Assembly (NCBI GenBank): GCA_945871905.1
Contig: CAMBXL010000008.1
Coordinates: forward strand, 1 to 32,142
DNA: 32,142 nucleotides
From: Chitinophaga pinensis
Lineage (GTDB): Bacteria; Bacteroidota; Bacteroidia; NS11-12g; UBA955
Reading direction: 5' to 3'
Every line of letters begins with the position of its first letter. Within the stretch, counting starts at the first letter, position 1. The notes beneath the pieces are model-generated. The model did no database searches. It was not told the DNA's origin and worked only from the letters and a program-made list of their open reading frames with translations. This document shows, piece by piece, positions 8,191-17,472 of the stretch. The translations under genes were made by a program, and so were the position numbers.

Positions 8191-8631
8191 TTAAAGTAGA
8201 ACCGAAGGGCCGTAATATTCAACTGAGTTGTTTTTGGTTTCAACCAAGTGCAGTTTGTGTAAATAAACCCCTTCAGGCAAATGTTGTGTCAATATTTCCC
8301 AAATAGCAATAACTATATTTTCGATTGAAGGAAGTATATCTTTAAGAAAAGGCACATCTAAATTGAGGTTTTTATGGTCTAGCTTTTCAACAATTTCAGT
8401 GTCAATAATCTTTTTTAATCTTTTTAGATCCATCACAAATCCTGTTTCAGGGTTTGGATGCCCTTTTATTGTCACCAATAAGTCGAAATTGTGTCCATGC
8501 CAATTTTCATTAGCACATTTTCCGAACACTTCGTCGTTTTCTTCTTTGGTCCATTTGGGATTATAAAGTTTATGAGCCGCATTAAAATGTGCTTTTCTTG
8601 TAATGAATAATACAGGCAAGGGTTGATTCAT
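8191..8631 (-). CDS. queD: 6-carboxy-5,6,7,8-tetrahydropterin synthase
   Basis: Converts dihydroneopterin triphosphate to 6-carboxy-tetrahydropterin, the step before QueE in queuosine synthesis. The 146-residue protein has the zinc ligands His20 (FNAAHKL), His45 and His47 (NWHGHNF), the catalytic Cys39 (KCANENW), the strand GFVMDLKRLK and the DHKNLN segment. It is a member of the PTPS family; 6-pyruvoyl-tetrahydropterin synthase is the alternative, but the nearby queE favours QueD. It is divergent from hldD, with 57 bases between the starts. Confidence 0.94.
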   Translation of the reverse strand: MNQPLPVLFITRKAHFNAAHKLYNPKWTKEENDEVFGKCANENWHGHNFDLLVTIKGHPNPETGFVMDLKRLKKIIDTEIVEKLDHKNLNLDVPFLKDILPSIENIVIAIWEILTQHLPEGVYLHKLHLVETKNNSVEYYGPSVLL

Positions 8632-8638
8632 AAAATAG

Positions 8639-8671
8639 ATTGCAAATTTAAATTATTATTAATTATTTTTG
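8639..8671 (+). promoter_or_regulatory. Possible promoter of the hldD operon
   Basis: ATTG at 8639-8642, a 21-base spacer and TATTTTTG at 8664-8671 resemble the Bacteroidetes promoter. The box ends 17 bases before the chosen hldD ATG, which supports that start over an in-frame ATG at 8623 inside queD. Confidence 0.45.
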
Positions 8672-8688
8672 ATGATTCAGTAATTAAA

Positions 8689-9654
8689 ATGATAATAATA
8701 ACGGGAGCCGCTGGTTTTATTGGGAGTTGTTTGGTTTCAAAGCTAAATTTAGAGGGGTTTGTTGACTTAATTTTGGTCGATGATTTCACCAAAACCTACA
8801 AAGAAAAGAATTTAATCAATGCAAAATACACGGAAAAAGTAGAAAGAATGCAGTTTTTCGACTGGGCAAAAGGCAAAGAAAACCAAATACAGTTTGTGTT
8901 TCACATTGGTGCTAGAACTGATACAACCGAATTTGATACGCTGATTTTTGATGAGTTAAATTTACATTATTCTCAAACCCTTTGGAATTATTGTGTACAA
9001 GGAGGAATTCCTTTGGTATATGCAAGTAGTGCCGCCACTTATGGGATGGGTGAGTTTGGATTTAATGATGAAATAGTGAACGATGAAATTTTAAAACCAT
9101 TGAACCCTTATGGATTAAGCAAGTTGCAATTTGATTGTTGGGCAAAAGCACAAGAACGAAAGCCTTTTTTTTGGGCTGGATTTAAGTTTTTTAATGTGTA
9201 TGGCCCAAATGAATATCACAAAGGACGAATGGCCTCTGTGGTTTTTCATGCTTTCAATCAAATAAAAGCCAATAATGAATTGAAATTATTTAAATCTCAC
9301 CATCCCGACTACAAAGATGGTGAACAAAAAAGAGACTTTGTTTATGTAAAAGATGTGGTAAATGTACTTTTCAATGCCATGATAATGAGAAGTGAATCGG
9401 GTATTTATAATTTAGGAAGTGGAAATGCAAGAACGTTTAATGAAATGGCAATGGCAATATTTTCAGCTATGCAAATCCCCACAAAGATTTCCTATTTTGA
9501 TACCCCAATCGACATAAGAAATACTTACCAATATTTTACGGAAGCCAATATGAATAAACTAAAAAAAGCAGGATTTTTCAGCGATTTTATGACGATTGAA
9601 GAGGGTGTTAAGGATTACATTCAGCAGTATCTTCAAACCAATCAATATTTATAA
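8689..9654 (+). CDS. hldD: ADP-L-glycero-D-manno-heptose 6-epimerase
   Basis: Extended short-chain dehydrogenase that epimerises ADP-D-glycero- to ADP-L-glycero-D-manno-heptose for the LPS inner core. From the ATG at 8689 the protein has 321 residues, close to the usual 310. The Rossmann motif GAAGFIG (6-12) sits at the N-terminus, followed by ASSAATYG, the catalytic NPYGLSK (YxxxK), FNVYGPNEYHKGRMASV and the late RDFVYVKDVV, all typical of HldD. An upstream in-frame ATG at 8623 would add 22 unlike residues and overlap queD. The histidine kinase starts one base after the stop. No other heptose gene is in the window. Confidence 0.94.
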   Translation: MIIITGAAGFIGSCLVSKLNLEGFVDLILVDDFTKTYKEKNLINAKYTEKVERMQFFDWAKGKENQIQFVFHIGARTDTTEFDTLIFDELNLHYSQTLWNYCVQGGIPLVYASSAATYGMGEFGFNDEIVNDEILKPLNPYGLSKLQFDCWAKAQERKPFFWAGFKFFNVYGPNEYHKGRMASVVFHAFNQIKANNELKLFKSHHPDYKDGEQKRDFVYVKDVVNVLFNAMIMRSESGIYNLGSGNARTFNEMAMAIFSAMQIPTKISYFDTPIDIRNTYQYFTEANMNKLKKAGFFSDFMTIEEGVKDYIQQYLQTNQYL

Positions 9655-9655
9655 T

Positions 9656-12600
9656 TTGAAACGTTTTGTTTTTTTAATAGCGTCTATATTCTTGTTTTTT
9701 GTTGGTGTTTTCATCGGCAATAATTCAAGTGTTGAACGTTATTATCAAAACAAGGCCAATGAATTTCTGAGTGATGAGCTAAGTAAATTTGAGGAGATTC
9801 AAACTTTGCTTGTAAATGACCCAAGCTTGAAACAATCCATTGCTAAATTGGATGCCAAGTTGCTGCCTACACAATTGTTGGAAAATTATCATTTAAGTCT
9901 GTTTGTTTATAATAAAAACAACTGTGTGCTGTGGACTGATAATCAAACACTTCATCATCATTTTGGAATAAATAAACATGCCAATACATACCAAATTCAA
10001 AACCAAAATGGTTGGTATCAAATAGTGGCTAAAAAAATTGATAGCTTTGATGTTTATTGCTACTTTAACTATTACAGAAAGTTCCCTATTTCAAGTGAAT
10101 TTTTTAAAAGCGGATTTCATTCTAGTTTAAATTTAAGGTCGGTTCAGTTGATAGACAGCGAGTTGAAAAACTTAAGTGAAGGAAGTATTTCCCGTAGTGA
10201 GTCATTACCCGAAGTTGAAAATACCGGTTTTGCTGCCAGTAAAATCAATAGATTGCAGCTGTTTTTGTTGCTTTTTAGTGTGTTGTTTTTTTTGATTTTC
10301 ATTATTTGGGGTATTTATAGTTATACCATACCGCTGCATACTTCTTTGTTATATGTCATGTGGTTTTTAACCATTAGTTCTTGTTTTGTTTTATTTGATT
10401 TTTATTTCGTTAATCTCGACGCATTCACCTTGTTTTCGCCCGAATTGGCCGCCTACAGCCATTTGGTTCCCTCGTTTGGAAATGGTTTTTTGTTGGCATT
10501 TATTGTTTTGTTTATTAGTGGATTGGCGTATTGGTACAGTCAAAATAATTGGAAAATAAAGGTTAAATCGATTTATTTATACAGCTTAATTATTGCAATA
10601 AAGTCCTTTTCATGGCTATATATTGTTTTAGTGATTTTGCCTGATTTTGTCAATAATTCTTATGTAAACTACGATTTTAAAGATGTTTCTAACTTATCTG
10701 TATTCTCGTTTTTTGGATTTTTTAATATTTTTTTACTCGTTTCAGTTTGGATTATACTGAATCGAATATTCAGAAATAGTTTAGTTTTTTCTGTTGATGA
10801 GTTTAAGCAGAATTGGAAATTAAATGGATTGATATATTTATTTTGCGTGTTGTTGTTTCGATTTATACAAGGTGAAAACTTGTTCTTGTTGGTTTCGTGT
10901 TTTGTGTTTTTGTTTATTGTAGATTGGTTCGTATTTAAACCTGTTCGATTAAGAATCAATCACTTATTCTGGGTTTTTTCTTTGTCCGCAGGTTTGTTGT
11001 CGGTTCAGTTGGAACAATTAAATAGTCACAAAGAAAAGGAACAAAGAAAAATATTTGCCAATAAAATTATATCTAACCAAGATGCGGAAGTTGAATTTAA
11101 ACTCAACAAAATAGAAAATGAAATGATAGCCACTTCTGCTTTTGAGAGGTTTTATTATTTCAAAGGCTTAGATTATCAGGAGTTAGAGTTGAATTTTAAG
11201 TTTACCTATCTCAATGATTTTGTGAAGTCTTACAACATCGATTTTATGAGTTATGACAGTTCAGGCAGTAATTTGAGTCCCAATAATATTGAATTTGCCT
11301 TTATTGATCAGTTATACAATAGCTCTATAAACAAAGGGTTTACCAATTACTTTTTGTTCATTAAAGACATCAATTACCTTGGGGCCTACATTGCCAAATA
11401 TGAAATTTGTCCCGAAAAACATACTATGGGATATGTTTACTTATTGCTAACTCCTAAAATCAAAAGTGAGGCTTATAATTTGGATTATTTTTTCAGTTTG
11501 GATAATAATTTTAATCCCCAAAATAAAAAGTATGCTTATGCTGTCTATAACAACAATCAATTAGTGAAATCCTCAGGGAACTATTCTTATAAATTGGTAA
11601 AAGATTACGAGTTCGATTTGAAAGGCGATGAATCTTTTGTGGCTTTTAATAAGTACTCACATTTTTACAAACGAATAGATTCTGAGTCCTTTATTTTGGT
11701 GTCGAAAAAGGAATATACCAAAGACCGTGTTTTTTCAGTGTTTTCATTCTCTTTCTTTTTGTTCAATCTTTACTTGGCAATTCTTGTGGGTTGTGTTTAT
11801 TTAATTGTTTATATTCTTTATTTGTTCAGAAGAAAAAGGCTGTTTATGCACTTGTATGTTAAGTTAACCAAACTGTTCAGGTTGATTAACTTGGATAAAA
11901 TATACTTGGAAACAAAAATCAGGTTTTACTTTTTGATACTTTCTTTAGGTATCTTTTTTACGCTTATACTAGTGGTTGTAAACAATGTTAGTAATAATTT
12001 CAAAGACCAGCAAAGGGAATTGCTCGACAAGCAAATGATGCAAATTACCAATGAGATTGAATTGTCTTTTCAAAATAATAATGGAGGTTCTATTCGGAAT
12101 TTGATTAAAGATTTGGCTAATCAGTTTGAATTAGATATTAATTTTTATCATACCGACGGTACTTTATATCAAACGGCCAATAACAGAATGTTTTTTGATG
12201 GATGGTTTTCTAATTTTATTAATCCTTTGGCATACAATGAAATAGTGGTCAATAAAAAGTCGCAGTTTAAGCAAATGGAGCAAATAGGAAATCTAAAATA
12301 CACGGCTTCGTACGGCACTATTTTCGACAAAGACAGGCAATTGGTTGGTTTTTTAAATGTACCCTATTTTTCAAGAAACTTAGATTTGAACGAGCAGTTT
12401 TCAAACTTTTTGAGCAGTTTAATAAATATTTTAATTGTGATGTTGGTTTTAACATTGTTGCTTTCTATGCAAATAGGCTCAGGATTAGTTAAACCCTTAA
12501 AACTCGTTATTGAAAGTCTTGCCAAAATTAAACTAGGAAGTTCAAATGAACCTATTCAAATTTCGCGAAATGATGAGATAGGGCAGTTAGTGATGCAATA

Positions 12601-13324
12601 TAATCATATGTTAGAGAAGTTAGAAGAAAGTTCCAATAAATTGGCGTTGAGTGAGCGGGAAGGGGCATGGAAAGAAATGGCTAAACAAGTGGCTCATGAA
12701 ATCAAAAATCCACTGACACCAATGAAGCTGCATTTACAGCATTTGCAGTTTTTGATTCAAAGAAACGATCCTAACCTTAACGAAAAAATAACGGAAGTTA
12801 GTAAAATATTGATTGAGCAAATAGACCAATTGAGCCACATGGCGGAAGAGTTTTCATCGTTTGCCAAAATGCCGATTTCTATCATCGAAAAAGTGAATGT
12901 TGAACAGATATTGCAAACAACAGTTCAATTGTTTACCTCTTTTAATCAGCTGGAAATTGAAATAAACACTTTGGCACAACCTTTTGAAGTAAATGCAGAC
13001 CCTCAACAATTGCAAAGGGTGTTTACCAATGTGATTAAAAATGCACACCAAGCAGTAAAAGAGTCAGAAGTATGTTTGCTCAAAATTAATACAAAAGTGA
13101 TAGGGAACTCCATATTGATTTCATTTACAGACAATGGAAAAGGAATAGAACCGGAACTCAAAGACAAGTTATTTGTTCCTAATTTTAGTACCAAAAACTC
13201 TGGAATGGGATTAGGTCTTTCTATTAGTAAAAGAATAATTGAAGGCTTTAATGGTGAAATTTGGTTTGAAAGTGAGGTCAATATCGGCACTACATTTTAC
13301 GTTAAGTTACCAATAATCGTATAA
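9656..13324 (+). CDS. Large multi-membrane sensor histidine kinase (NtrY-like core)
   Basis: A kinase of 1222 residues if it starts at the TTG directly after hldD. An in-frame TTG at 9596 would place 20 extra residues inside hldD. Order: membrane segment 1 (about 3-20); an extracytoplasmic domain; a block of eight or so membrane segments (about 199-450); a second extracytoplasmic domain (about 455-690); membrane segments at about 691-725 and 754-778; a third extracytoplasmic domain; a segment at about 918-942; HAMP; HisKA with the phospho-accepting His1014 in VAHEIKNPLTPMKLH; and HATPase with NVIKNAHQAV, DNGKGI and GMGLGLSI. HEIKNPLTP is typical of NtrY-like kinases. No response regulator gene is adjacent. 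The signal sensed is unknown; the operon suggests envelope state. Confidence 0.92.
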   Translation: MKRFVFLIASIFLFFVGVFIGNNSSVERYYQNKANEFLSDELSKFEEIQTLLVNDPSLKQSIAKLDAKLLPTQLLENYHLSLFVYNKNNCVLWTDNQTLHHHFGINKHANTYQIQNQNGWYQIVAKKIDSFDVYCYFNYYRKFPISSEFFKSGFHSSLNLRSVQLIDSELKNLSEGSISRSESLPEVENTGFAASKINRLQLFLLLFSVLFFLIFIIWGIYSYTIPLHTSLLYVMWFLTISSCFVLFDFYFVNLDAFTLFSPELAAYSHLVPSFGNGFLLAFIVLFISGLAYWYSQNNWKIKVKSIYLYSLIIAIKSFSWLYIVLVILPDFVNNSYVNYDFKDVSNLSVFSFFGFFNIFLLVSVWIILNRIFRNSLVFSVDEFKQNWKLNGLIYLFCVLLFRFIQGENLFLLVSCFVFLFIVDWFVFKPVRLRINHLFWVFSLSAGLLSVQLEQLNSHKEKEQRKIFANKIISNQDAEVEFKLNKIENEMIATSAFERFYYFKGLDYQELELNFKFTYLNDFVKSYNIDFMSYDSSGSNLSPNNIEFAFIDQLYNSSINKGFTNYFLFIKDINYLGAYIAKYEICPEKHTMGYVYLLLTPKIKSEAYNLDYFFSLDNNFNPQNKKYAYAVYNNNQLVKSSGNYSYKLVKDYEFDLKGDESFVAFNKYSHFYKRIDSESFILVSKKEYTKDRVFSVFSFSFFLFNLYLAILVGCVYLIVYILYLFRRKRLFMHLYVKLTKLFRLINLDKIYLETKIRFYFLILSLGIFFTLILVVVNNVSNNFKDQQRELLDKQMMQITNEIELSFQNNNGGSIRNLIKDLANQFELDINFYHTDGTLYQTANNRMFFDGWFSNFINPLAYNEIVVNKKSQFKQMEQIGNLKYTASYGTIFDKDRQLVGFLNVPYFSRNLDLNEQFSNFLSSLINILIVMLVLTLLLSMQIGSGLVKPLKLVIESLAKIKLGSSNEPIQISRNDEIGQLVMQYNHMLEKLEESSNKLALSEREGAWKEMAKQVAHEIKNPLTPMKLHLQHLQFLIQRNDPNLNEKITEVSKILIEQIDQLSHMAEEFSSFAKMPISIIEKVNVEQILQTTVQLFTSFNQLEIEINTLAQPFEVNADPQQLQRVFTNVIKNAHQAVKESEVCLLKINTKVIGNSILISFTDNGKGIEPELKDKLFVPNFSTKNSGMGLGLSISKRIIEGFNGEIWFESEVNIGTTFYVKLPIIV

Positions 13325-13347
13325 TTATTTTTAGGACTTATTCAATA

Positions 13348-16300
13348 TTGATAATTGCTTTGTTTACTTCATACAATGGTTTGAAGGCGCAACAGTATCA
13401 GTCTAATTACAGGTCAAAACAAGTGCTAATTGTATCGGACACTTTGACTGTTGATACCCAAGCCTTTATTTGGACGAGTTTACAAGTGAGTCACTTAGGA
13501 AAAGATGTAAAACAATTGTGCAAACCCTTAAAAGATGGTAGAATTTTAGTTGATACGATTTTAATGAACAAGTTGCTATTGTTTAACTACAGGGTTTTTG
13601 ATCCTGCCGTTTTTAAAGCGTACTATCGAAAAAGTGAAAAATTGATTGAGCCTTATTTTACAGAACAACCGCGCTTTTTTTACAATTACAATGAGCAATC
13701 TGAAGTCGATAAATTGTATTTTGGGACAGGTTTGAATGTATCAGGGAATATTTCCAGAGGATTGTCTGTAGGTAATGCACAAGATGTTGTGCTTAACAGT
13801 AATTTGAATTTGCAAATGAGTGGGAAACTGGGAAAAGGGGTGTCGATTTTGGCCGCAATTAGTGACGAAAATAATCCAATTCAACCACAGGGGAATACCC
13901 AACAAATTCAAGATTTTGATAAAGTGTACATCACCATTTTTAAGGACAGTACTCAGATAACCGTCGGGGATTTTTTGATGCAAAATAACCGAAATAATTA
14001 CTTCTTGAAATACTACAAAAAGTCGAGGGGATTACAACTAAATCATTTGTCAACATTAAAGGGAGGTAAGTTGTATTCTGGGATAGATGCGGCAGTTTCC
14101 AGAGGTAAATTTGTGCGAAATGAATTTCAGGGCATTGAGGGCAACCAAGGGCCTTATCGCCTTACAGGTTCCAATAATGAACAAAATATTATTGTAATTT
14201 CAGGAACGGAGGTCGTTTACCTTGACGGAAATAGGCTTGAAAGAGGACAGCAAAACGACTATGTTATTGATTATAACGTGGGAGAAATTGTGTTTATGCC
14301 CCGAAAATTAATCAATCAGTTTAGCAGGATAGTGGTGGAGTTTCAATACAGTGACAGGAACTATAACCGAAGTGTTTTTAACGTTTCAAATGTTTTTCAA
14401 ACTGGTAAATGGACCAATTCTGTGCATTATTTTACCGAGCAAGACAGCCGTTTTCAACCAACAGATACTTCAAACCGTGGGCAAATACAATCGATACTTG
14501 AAAATGCAGGAGACAATAAACCACTTTTTGAGTCTATCAGAACTTTTAGAACCTTTCAAACAGATAGAGTGAATTACATAAAAAGAGACTCCTTAGGGTA
14601 TGATATTTATGTTTTTACAAATCAAGAGGGGGTTGACTCCTTTTATTACAGTGTCAATTTTTCTTATGTAGGAGAAGGGAAAGGGAATTATATTCTTAAG
14701 GCATCGTCTGCAAACGGAAGGGTGTTTGAGTGGGTTCAACCAAATGGTTCACAAGCGAGAGGTAGTTATGAGCCTTATATTGAGCTAGTTGCTCCCCAAA
14801 GAATGCAAATGTTGAGTGTCCAATCTGCCTATCAATTTAGCAATAATTCTAGCATGAAATTGGAAGGAGCCTATTCCAATAATAATAAGAACACTTTTAG
14901 TACACTCGATAAGTTTAATGACGATGGTATTGGATTGTTTTTTTCGACCCAACAAAAGCAAATCAAAGTCAAAAAAATGCAAATTGACAATGCCATTAAA
15001 TTGGAGTATGTCAGTAAGAATTTCAAATTTGTAGAAAGATACCGAGCAGTGGAATTTAACAGGATATGGAACAGACAGTTAAGTAACCAATCACTAAATA
15101 ATGTTGTAGCTTCTGAATTTATTGGAGACTTAAATACTAAATTTACATTTAATAATAAGCACACGGCCAAAGTTGAACTTTCCAATTATACTAAAATTAA
15201 TCAATTGGATGGTTTGAGAATGGTTGGTAATTATGCTTTTCAAGGAACACAGTTTTCGTTCAAGGTAAATGGAGAAAATACACAAACGGCTGAAAAGGGT
15301 TTTTTGGTGAATCGACAAAATAAAATCCAATCTTACCGTTCTGATTTGGCTTATCAGTTTAAGAAAGTGCAATTGGGTGTAAGTGGTGAATTAGAAGAAA
15401 GTAGATTTAATAACGATACAAGTGAAGTACTTCAGCTGCAATCTTTTAAATACGAACAAGTGTCTTTTAACATCAAAAGTTTGTTGACTAAACAATTCAA
15501 TTATAAGATAGAGGGAAGTGTAAGGCAAGACTATATTCCTAGGGGGCAGCAATTTGAGTTTTTTTCTAACAGTATCAATTACTCCATTAATGCGGATTAT
15601 ATTTCCAAGAAAAACAACCGCTTGAGCTTGGTTCAAACTTACAGATATTTCAGGCAGAAAATAGCCATAGACCAACCTCAAACTCTGCTTGGTAGACTTG
15701 AGTATGTGTCCACTTTTTTAAAGAAAACAATAGTAAGTAACAGTTATTATCAAGTGGGAACAGGAAGGGAGCAAAAACGCCAATTCTCTTATTTGCCGGT
15801 TTTGTCAGGAACAGGGACACATTCTTGGATAGATTACAATGGCAATGGTTTGGAGGAGCTAAATGAGTTTGAGGTTGCGGCCTTTAAGGACCAAGCTAAT
15901 TATGTGAAAGTGTTTTTGCCCACCAACGAATTTATATACAGTTATATCAATGAGTTCAATCAGAGTTTTAGAATCCAAGCACCCTTATATTGGCAGTCAC
16001 AAGGCAAGTTAAAACGATTTGTAAGTCGTTTTAACACAATAACTTCGTACAAAGCGGACAGAAGATTAACGGACAATGACTTAAGAGTGATTTTAAATCC
16101 ATTTCAACTGAATGTGGCCGATTCTACTTTGATTACTGTGAATGGATTAATCAAACAAACAACGTTTTTCAACCGTTCTAATTCCAAATTTGGTATAGAG
16201 CACAATATCCAAACATCGCGTGGAAAGCAGTTTTTGAACAATGGTTTTGAATGGAGACAACAAGACAAGCAAAGTTTGGTTAATAGAATTGGTATTTCAA

Positions 16301-16785
16301 AGCAGTTCAACTTAATTGTTCAAGCGGAACAATCTGTTAAAAGCAATCAAAGTCAGTTTTTCGAGAATAGGAATTTTAGATACACCTCTCAGATTTTGTC
16401 GCCCGAGTTGTTTTATCAATCAAGTAAAGGATTCCGCATAGGGTCGTTTTACAAATACACACAAGCTTTAAACGATCCTTTGTTTTCAAAAGACAAAGCC
16501 TTTATTCATGAGTTTGGTTTAGAGGGAAGGTATTTTATTGTAAACAGAGGCAATATTGATGTGAAGGCCAGTCGATTTAATGTCAATTATTTGGGGAATG
16601 TAAGTAGCCCTTTGGGATTTGATATTTTAAATGGATTGAATAATGGAAATAATACCACTTGGAGTGTTAGTGTAGGAGGTAAAGCAAAAAATAATCTGCA
16701 AATTAATGTCAGTTATGAGGGAAGACAAAATCAATTTGGACCTGTCGTTCACATAGGCAGAGCCGAGGCTAGGTATATTTTCTAG
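13348..16785 (+). CDS. Large predicted outer-membrane beta-barrel protein, unknown function
   Basis: About 1145 residues. A signal-like start ends LKAQ, then come long alternating strands to a C-terminal Phe (RAEARYIF), the usual outer-membrane insertion signal. The segment SGNISRGLSVGNAQDV followed by NLQMSGKLGKGVSILAAISD and GNTQQIQDFDKVYI recurs, in my knowledge, in large Bacteroidota outer-membrane proteins and resembles a module of the gliding/T9SS protein SprA. There is no TonB-dependent receptor plug. The start is uncertain: the frame is open back to 13306, and only a TTG at 13348 is a common start codon. A start at ATT 13324, overlapping the kinase stop, would restore a positively charged signal peptide. 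Co-transcription with the kinase is likely. Confidence 0.75.
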   Translation: MIIALFTSYNGLKAQQYQSNYRSKQVLIVSDTLTVDTQAFIWTSLQVSHLGKDVKQLCKPLKDGRILVDTILMNKLLLFNYRVFDPAVFKAYYRKSEKLIEPYFTEQPRFFYNYNEQSEVDKLYFGTGLNVSGNISRGLSVGNAQDVVLNSNLNLQMSGKLGKGVSILAAISDENNPIQPQGNTQQIQDFDKVYITIFKDSTQITVGDFLMQNNRNNYFLKYYKKSRGLQLNHLSTLKGGKLYSGIDAAVSRGKFVRNEFQGIEGNQGPYRLTGSNNEQNIIVISGTEVVYLDGNRLERGQQNDYVIDYNVGEIVFMPRKLINQFSRIVVEFQYSDRNYNRSVFNVSNVFQTGKWTNSVHYFTEQDSRFQPTDTSNRGQIQSILENAGDNKPLFESIRTFRTFQTDRVNYIKRDSLGYDIYVFTNQEGVDSFYYSVNFSYVGEGKGNYILKASSANGRVFEWVQPNGSQARGSYEPYIELVAPQRMQMLSVQSAYQFSNNSSMKLEGAYSNNNKNTFSTLDKFNDDGIGLFFSTQQKQIKVKKMQIDNAIKLEYVSKNFKFVERYRAVEFNRIWNRQLSNQSLNNVVASEFIGDLNTKFTFNNKHTAKVELSNYTKINQLDGLRMVGNYAFQGTQFSFKVNGENTQTAEKGFLVNRQNKIQSYRSDLAYQFKKVQLGVSGELEESRFNNDTSEVLQLQSFKYEQVSFNIKSLLTKQFNYKIEGSVRQDYIPRGQQFEFFSNSINYSINADYISKKNNRLSLVQTYRYFRQKIAIDQPQTLLGRLEYVSTFLKKTIVSNSYYQVGTGREQKRQFSYLPVLSGTGTHSWIDYNGNGLEELNEFEVAAFKDQANYVKVFLPTNEFIYSYINEFNQSFRIQAPLYWQSQGKLKRFVSRFNTITSYKADRRLTDNDLRVILNPFQLNVADSTLITVNGLIKQTTFFNRSNSKFGIEHNIQTSRGKQFLNNGFEWRQQDKQSLVNRIGISKQFNLIVQAEQSVKSNQSQFFENRNFRYTSQILSPELFYQSSKGFRIGSFYKYTQALNDPLFSKDKAFIHEFGLEGRYFIVNRGNIDVKASRFNVNYLGNVSSPLGFDILNGLNNGNNTTWSVSVGGKAKNNLQINVSYEGRQNQFGPVVHIGRAEARYIF

Positions 16786-16810
16786 TTTTTTATTGTTTTT
16801 TACTAATTAT

Positions 16811-16895
16811 ATGGTCATTTTTGTGTCGAGTTGAAAAAGGTTTAATTTAAATGAGTAGATATAAAAATTTAATAATAGCGATGGTCATTTTTGTG
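16811..16895 (+). repeat. Pair of 15-base direct repeats flanking the PASTA gene start
   Basis: The sequence atggtcatttttgtg occurs at 16811-16825 and again at 16881-16895, 70 bases apart. The second copy encodes part of the membrane segment of the PASTA protein; the first is non-coding and in a different frame. Confidence 0.8.
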
Positions 16896-17444
16896 GGCTT
16901 TGTTATTGTGTCAATGGTCTTTATCTCTTGGTTTACCAAGCATGGAGAAAGATTAGAAGTTCCAAAAGTGGAAGGCTTAGCATTGGCAGGTGCAGAGGAG
17001 TTGAGTGATGAAAATTCTATGGAATTGGTCGTTATAGATTCTGTTTACAACGAAGAAATGAAGCCTTTTACCATTGTAGAACAAGATCCTAAACCTGGAA
17101 TGATGGTAAAATCAGGCAGAAAAATATATGTTACCGTAAATACAGGGATAAAACCAAAGGTAAAAATGCCTAAATTAGTGAACGGTTCTTCAAATTTGGC
17201 GGCTGTTTTACTAAGAAATGCTGGTTTGAAATTGGGTAGGGTTGATTCTGTTAAAAGTATTTTTGGAACAGGTTTAGTGATTAAACAAAAATTTAAAAAC
17301 AAAGAAGTGCTCCCTAATACCATGTTAGACAAAGGTTCTATTATAGATATTGTTGTTTCGAAAATGGTTTCAAATAGTGACACCACTGCATTACAAAATA
17401 TGCGAAATGGGGTTGAACAAAAAATTCAAGAAGATGAATTTTAA
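16851..17444 (+). CDS. Membrane-anchored protein with two PASTA domains
   Basis: A 197-residue protein with a short cytoplasmic start, one membrane segment (about 7-27) and two extracytoplasmic PASTA domains (about 36-98 and 104-171). Each ends with the expected strand pattern (KIYVTVNTG, IDIVVSK) and holds the LPNTxLxKGS / QDPKPGMMVKSG turn. PASTA domains bind peptidoglycan or unlinked muropeptides in other bacteria. There is no kinase or transpeptidase domain, so this is a stand-alone PASTA protein of the type frequent in Bacteroidota. The T9SS cargo gene begins 28 bases after the stop. Confidence 0.88.
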   Translation: MSRYKNLIIAMVIFVGFVIVSMVFISWFTKHGERLEVPKVEGLALAGAEELSDENSMELVVIDSVYNEEMKPFTIVEQDPKPGMMVKSGRKIYVTVNTGIKPKVKMPKLVNGSSNLAAVLLRNAGLKLGRVDSVKSIFGTGLVIKQKFKNKEVLPNTMLDKGSIIDIVVSKMVSNSDTTALQNMRNGVEQKIQEDEF

Positions 17445-17455
17445 TCAATTTTAAT

Positions 17456-17463
17456 TATATTTG
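17456..17463 (+). promoter_or_regulatory. Possible -7 box of the T9SS cargo gene
   Basis: TATATTTG matches TAnnTTTG and ends nine bases before the ATG at 17473, the same spacing as at argS and panD. No clear -33 element. Confidence 0.4.
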
Positions 17464-17472
17464 TTGTTCATC

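Noticed and set aside
10669-10959. 96-codon antisense frame inside the histidine kinase
   Set aside because: Asn/Thr-rich translation with no family features; reverse of the membrane-segment codons.
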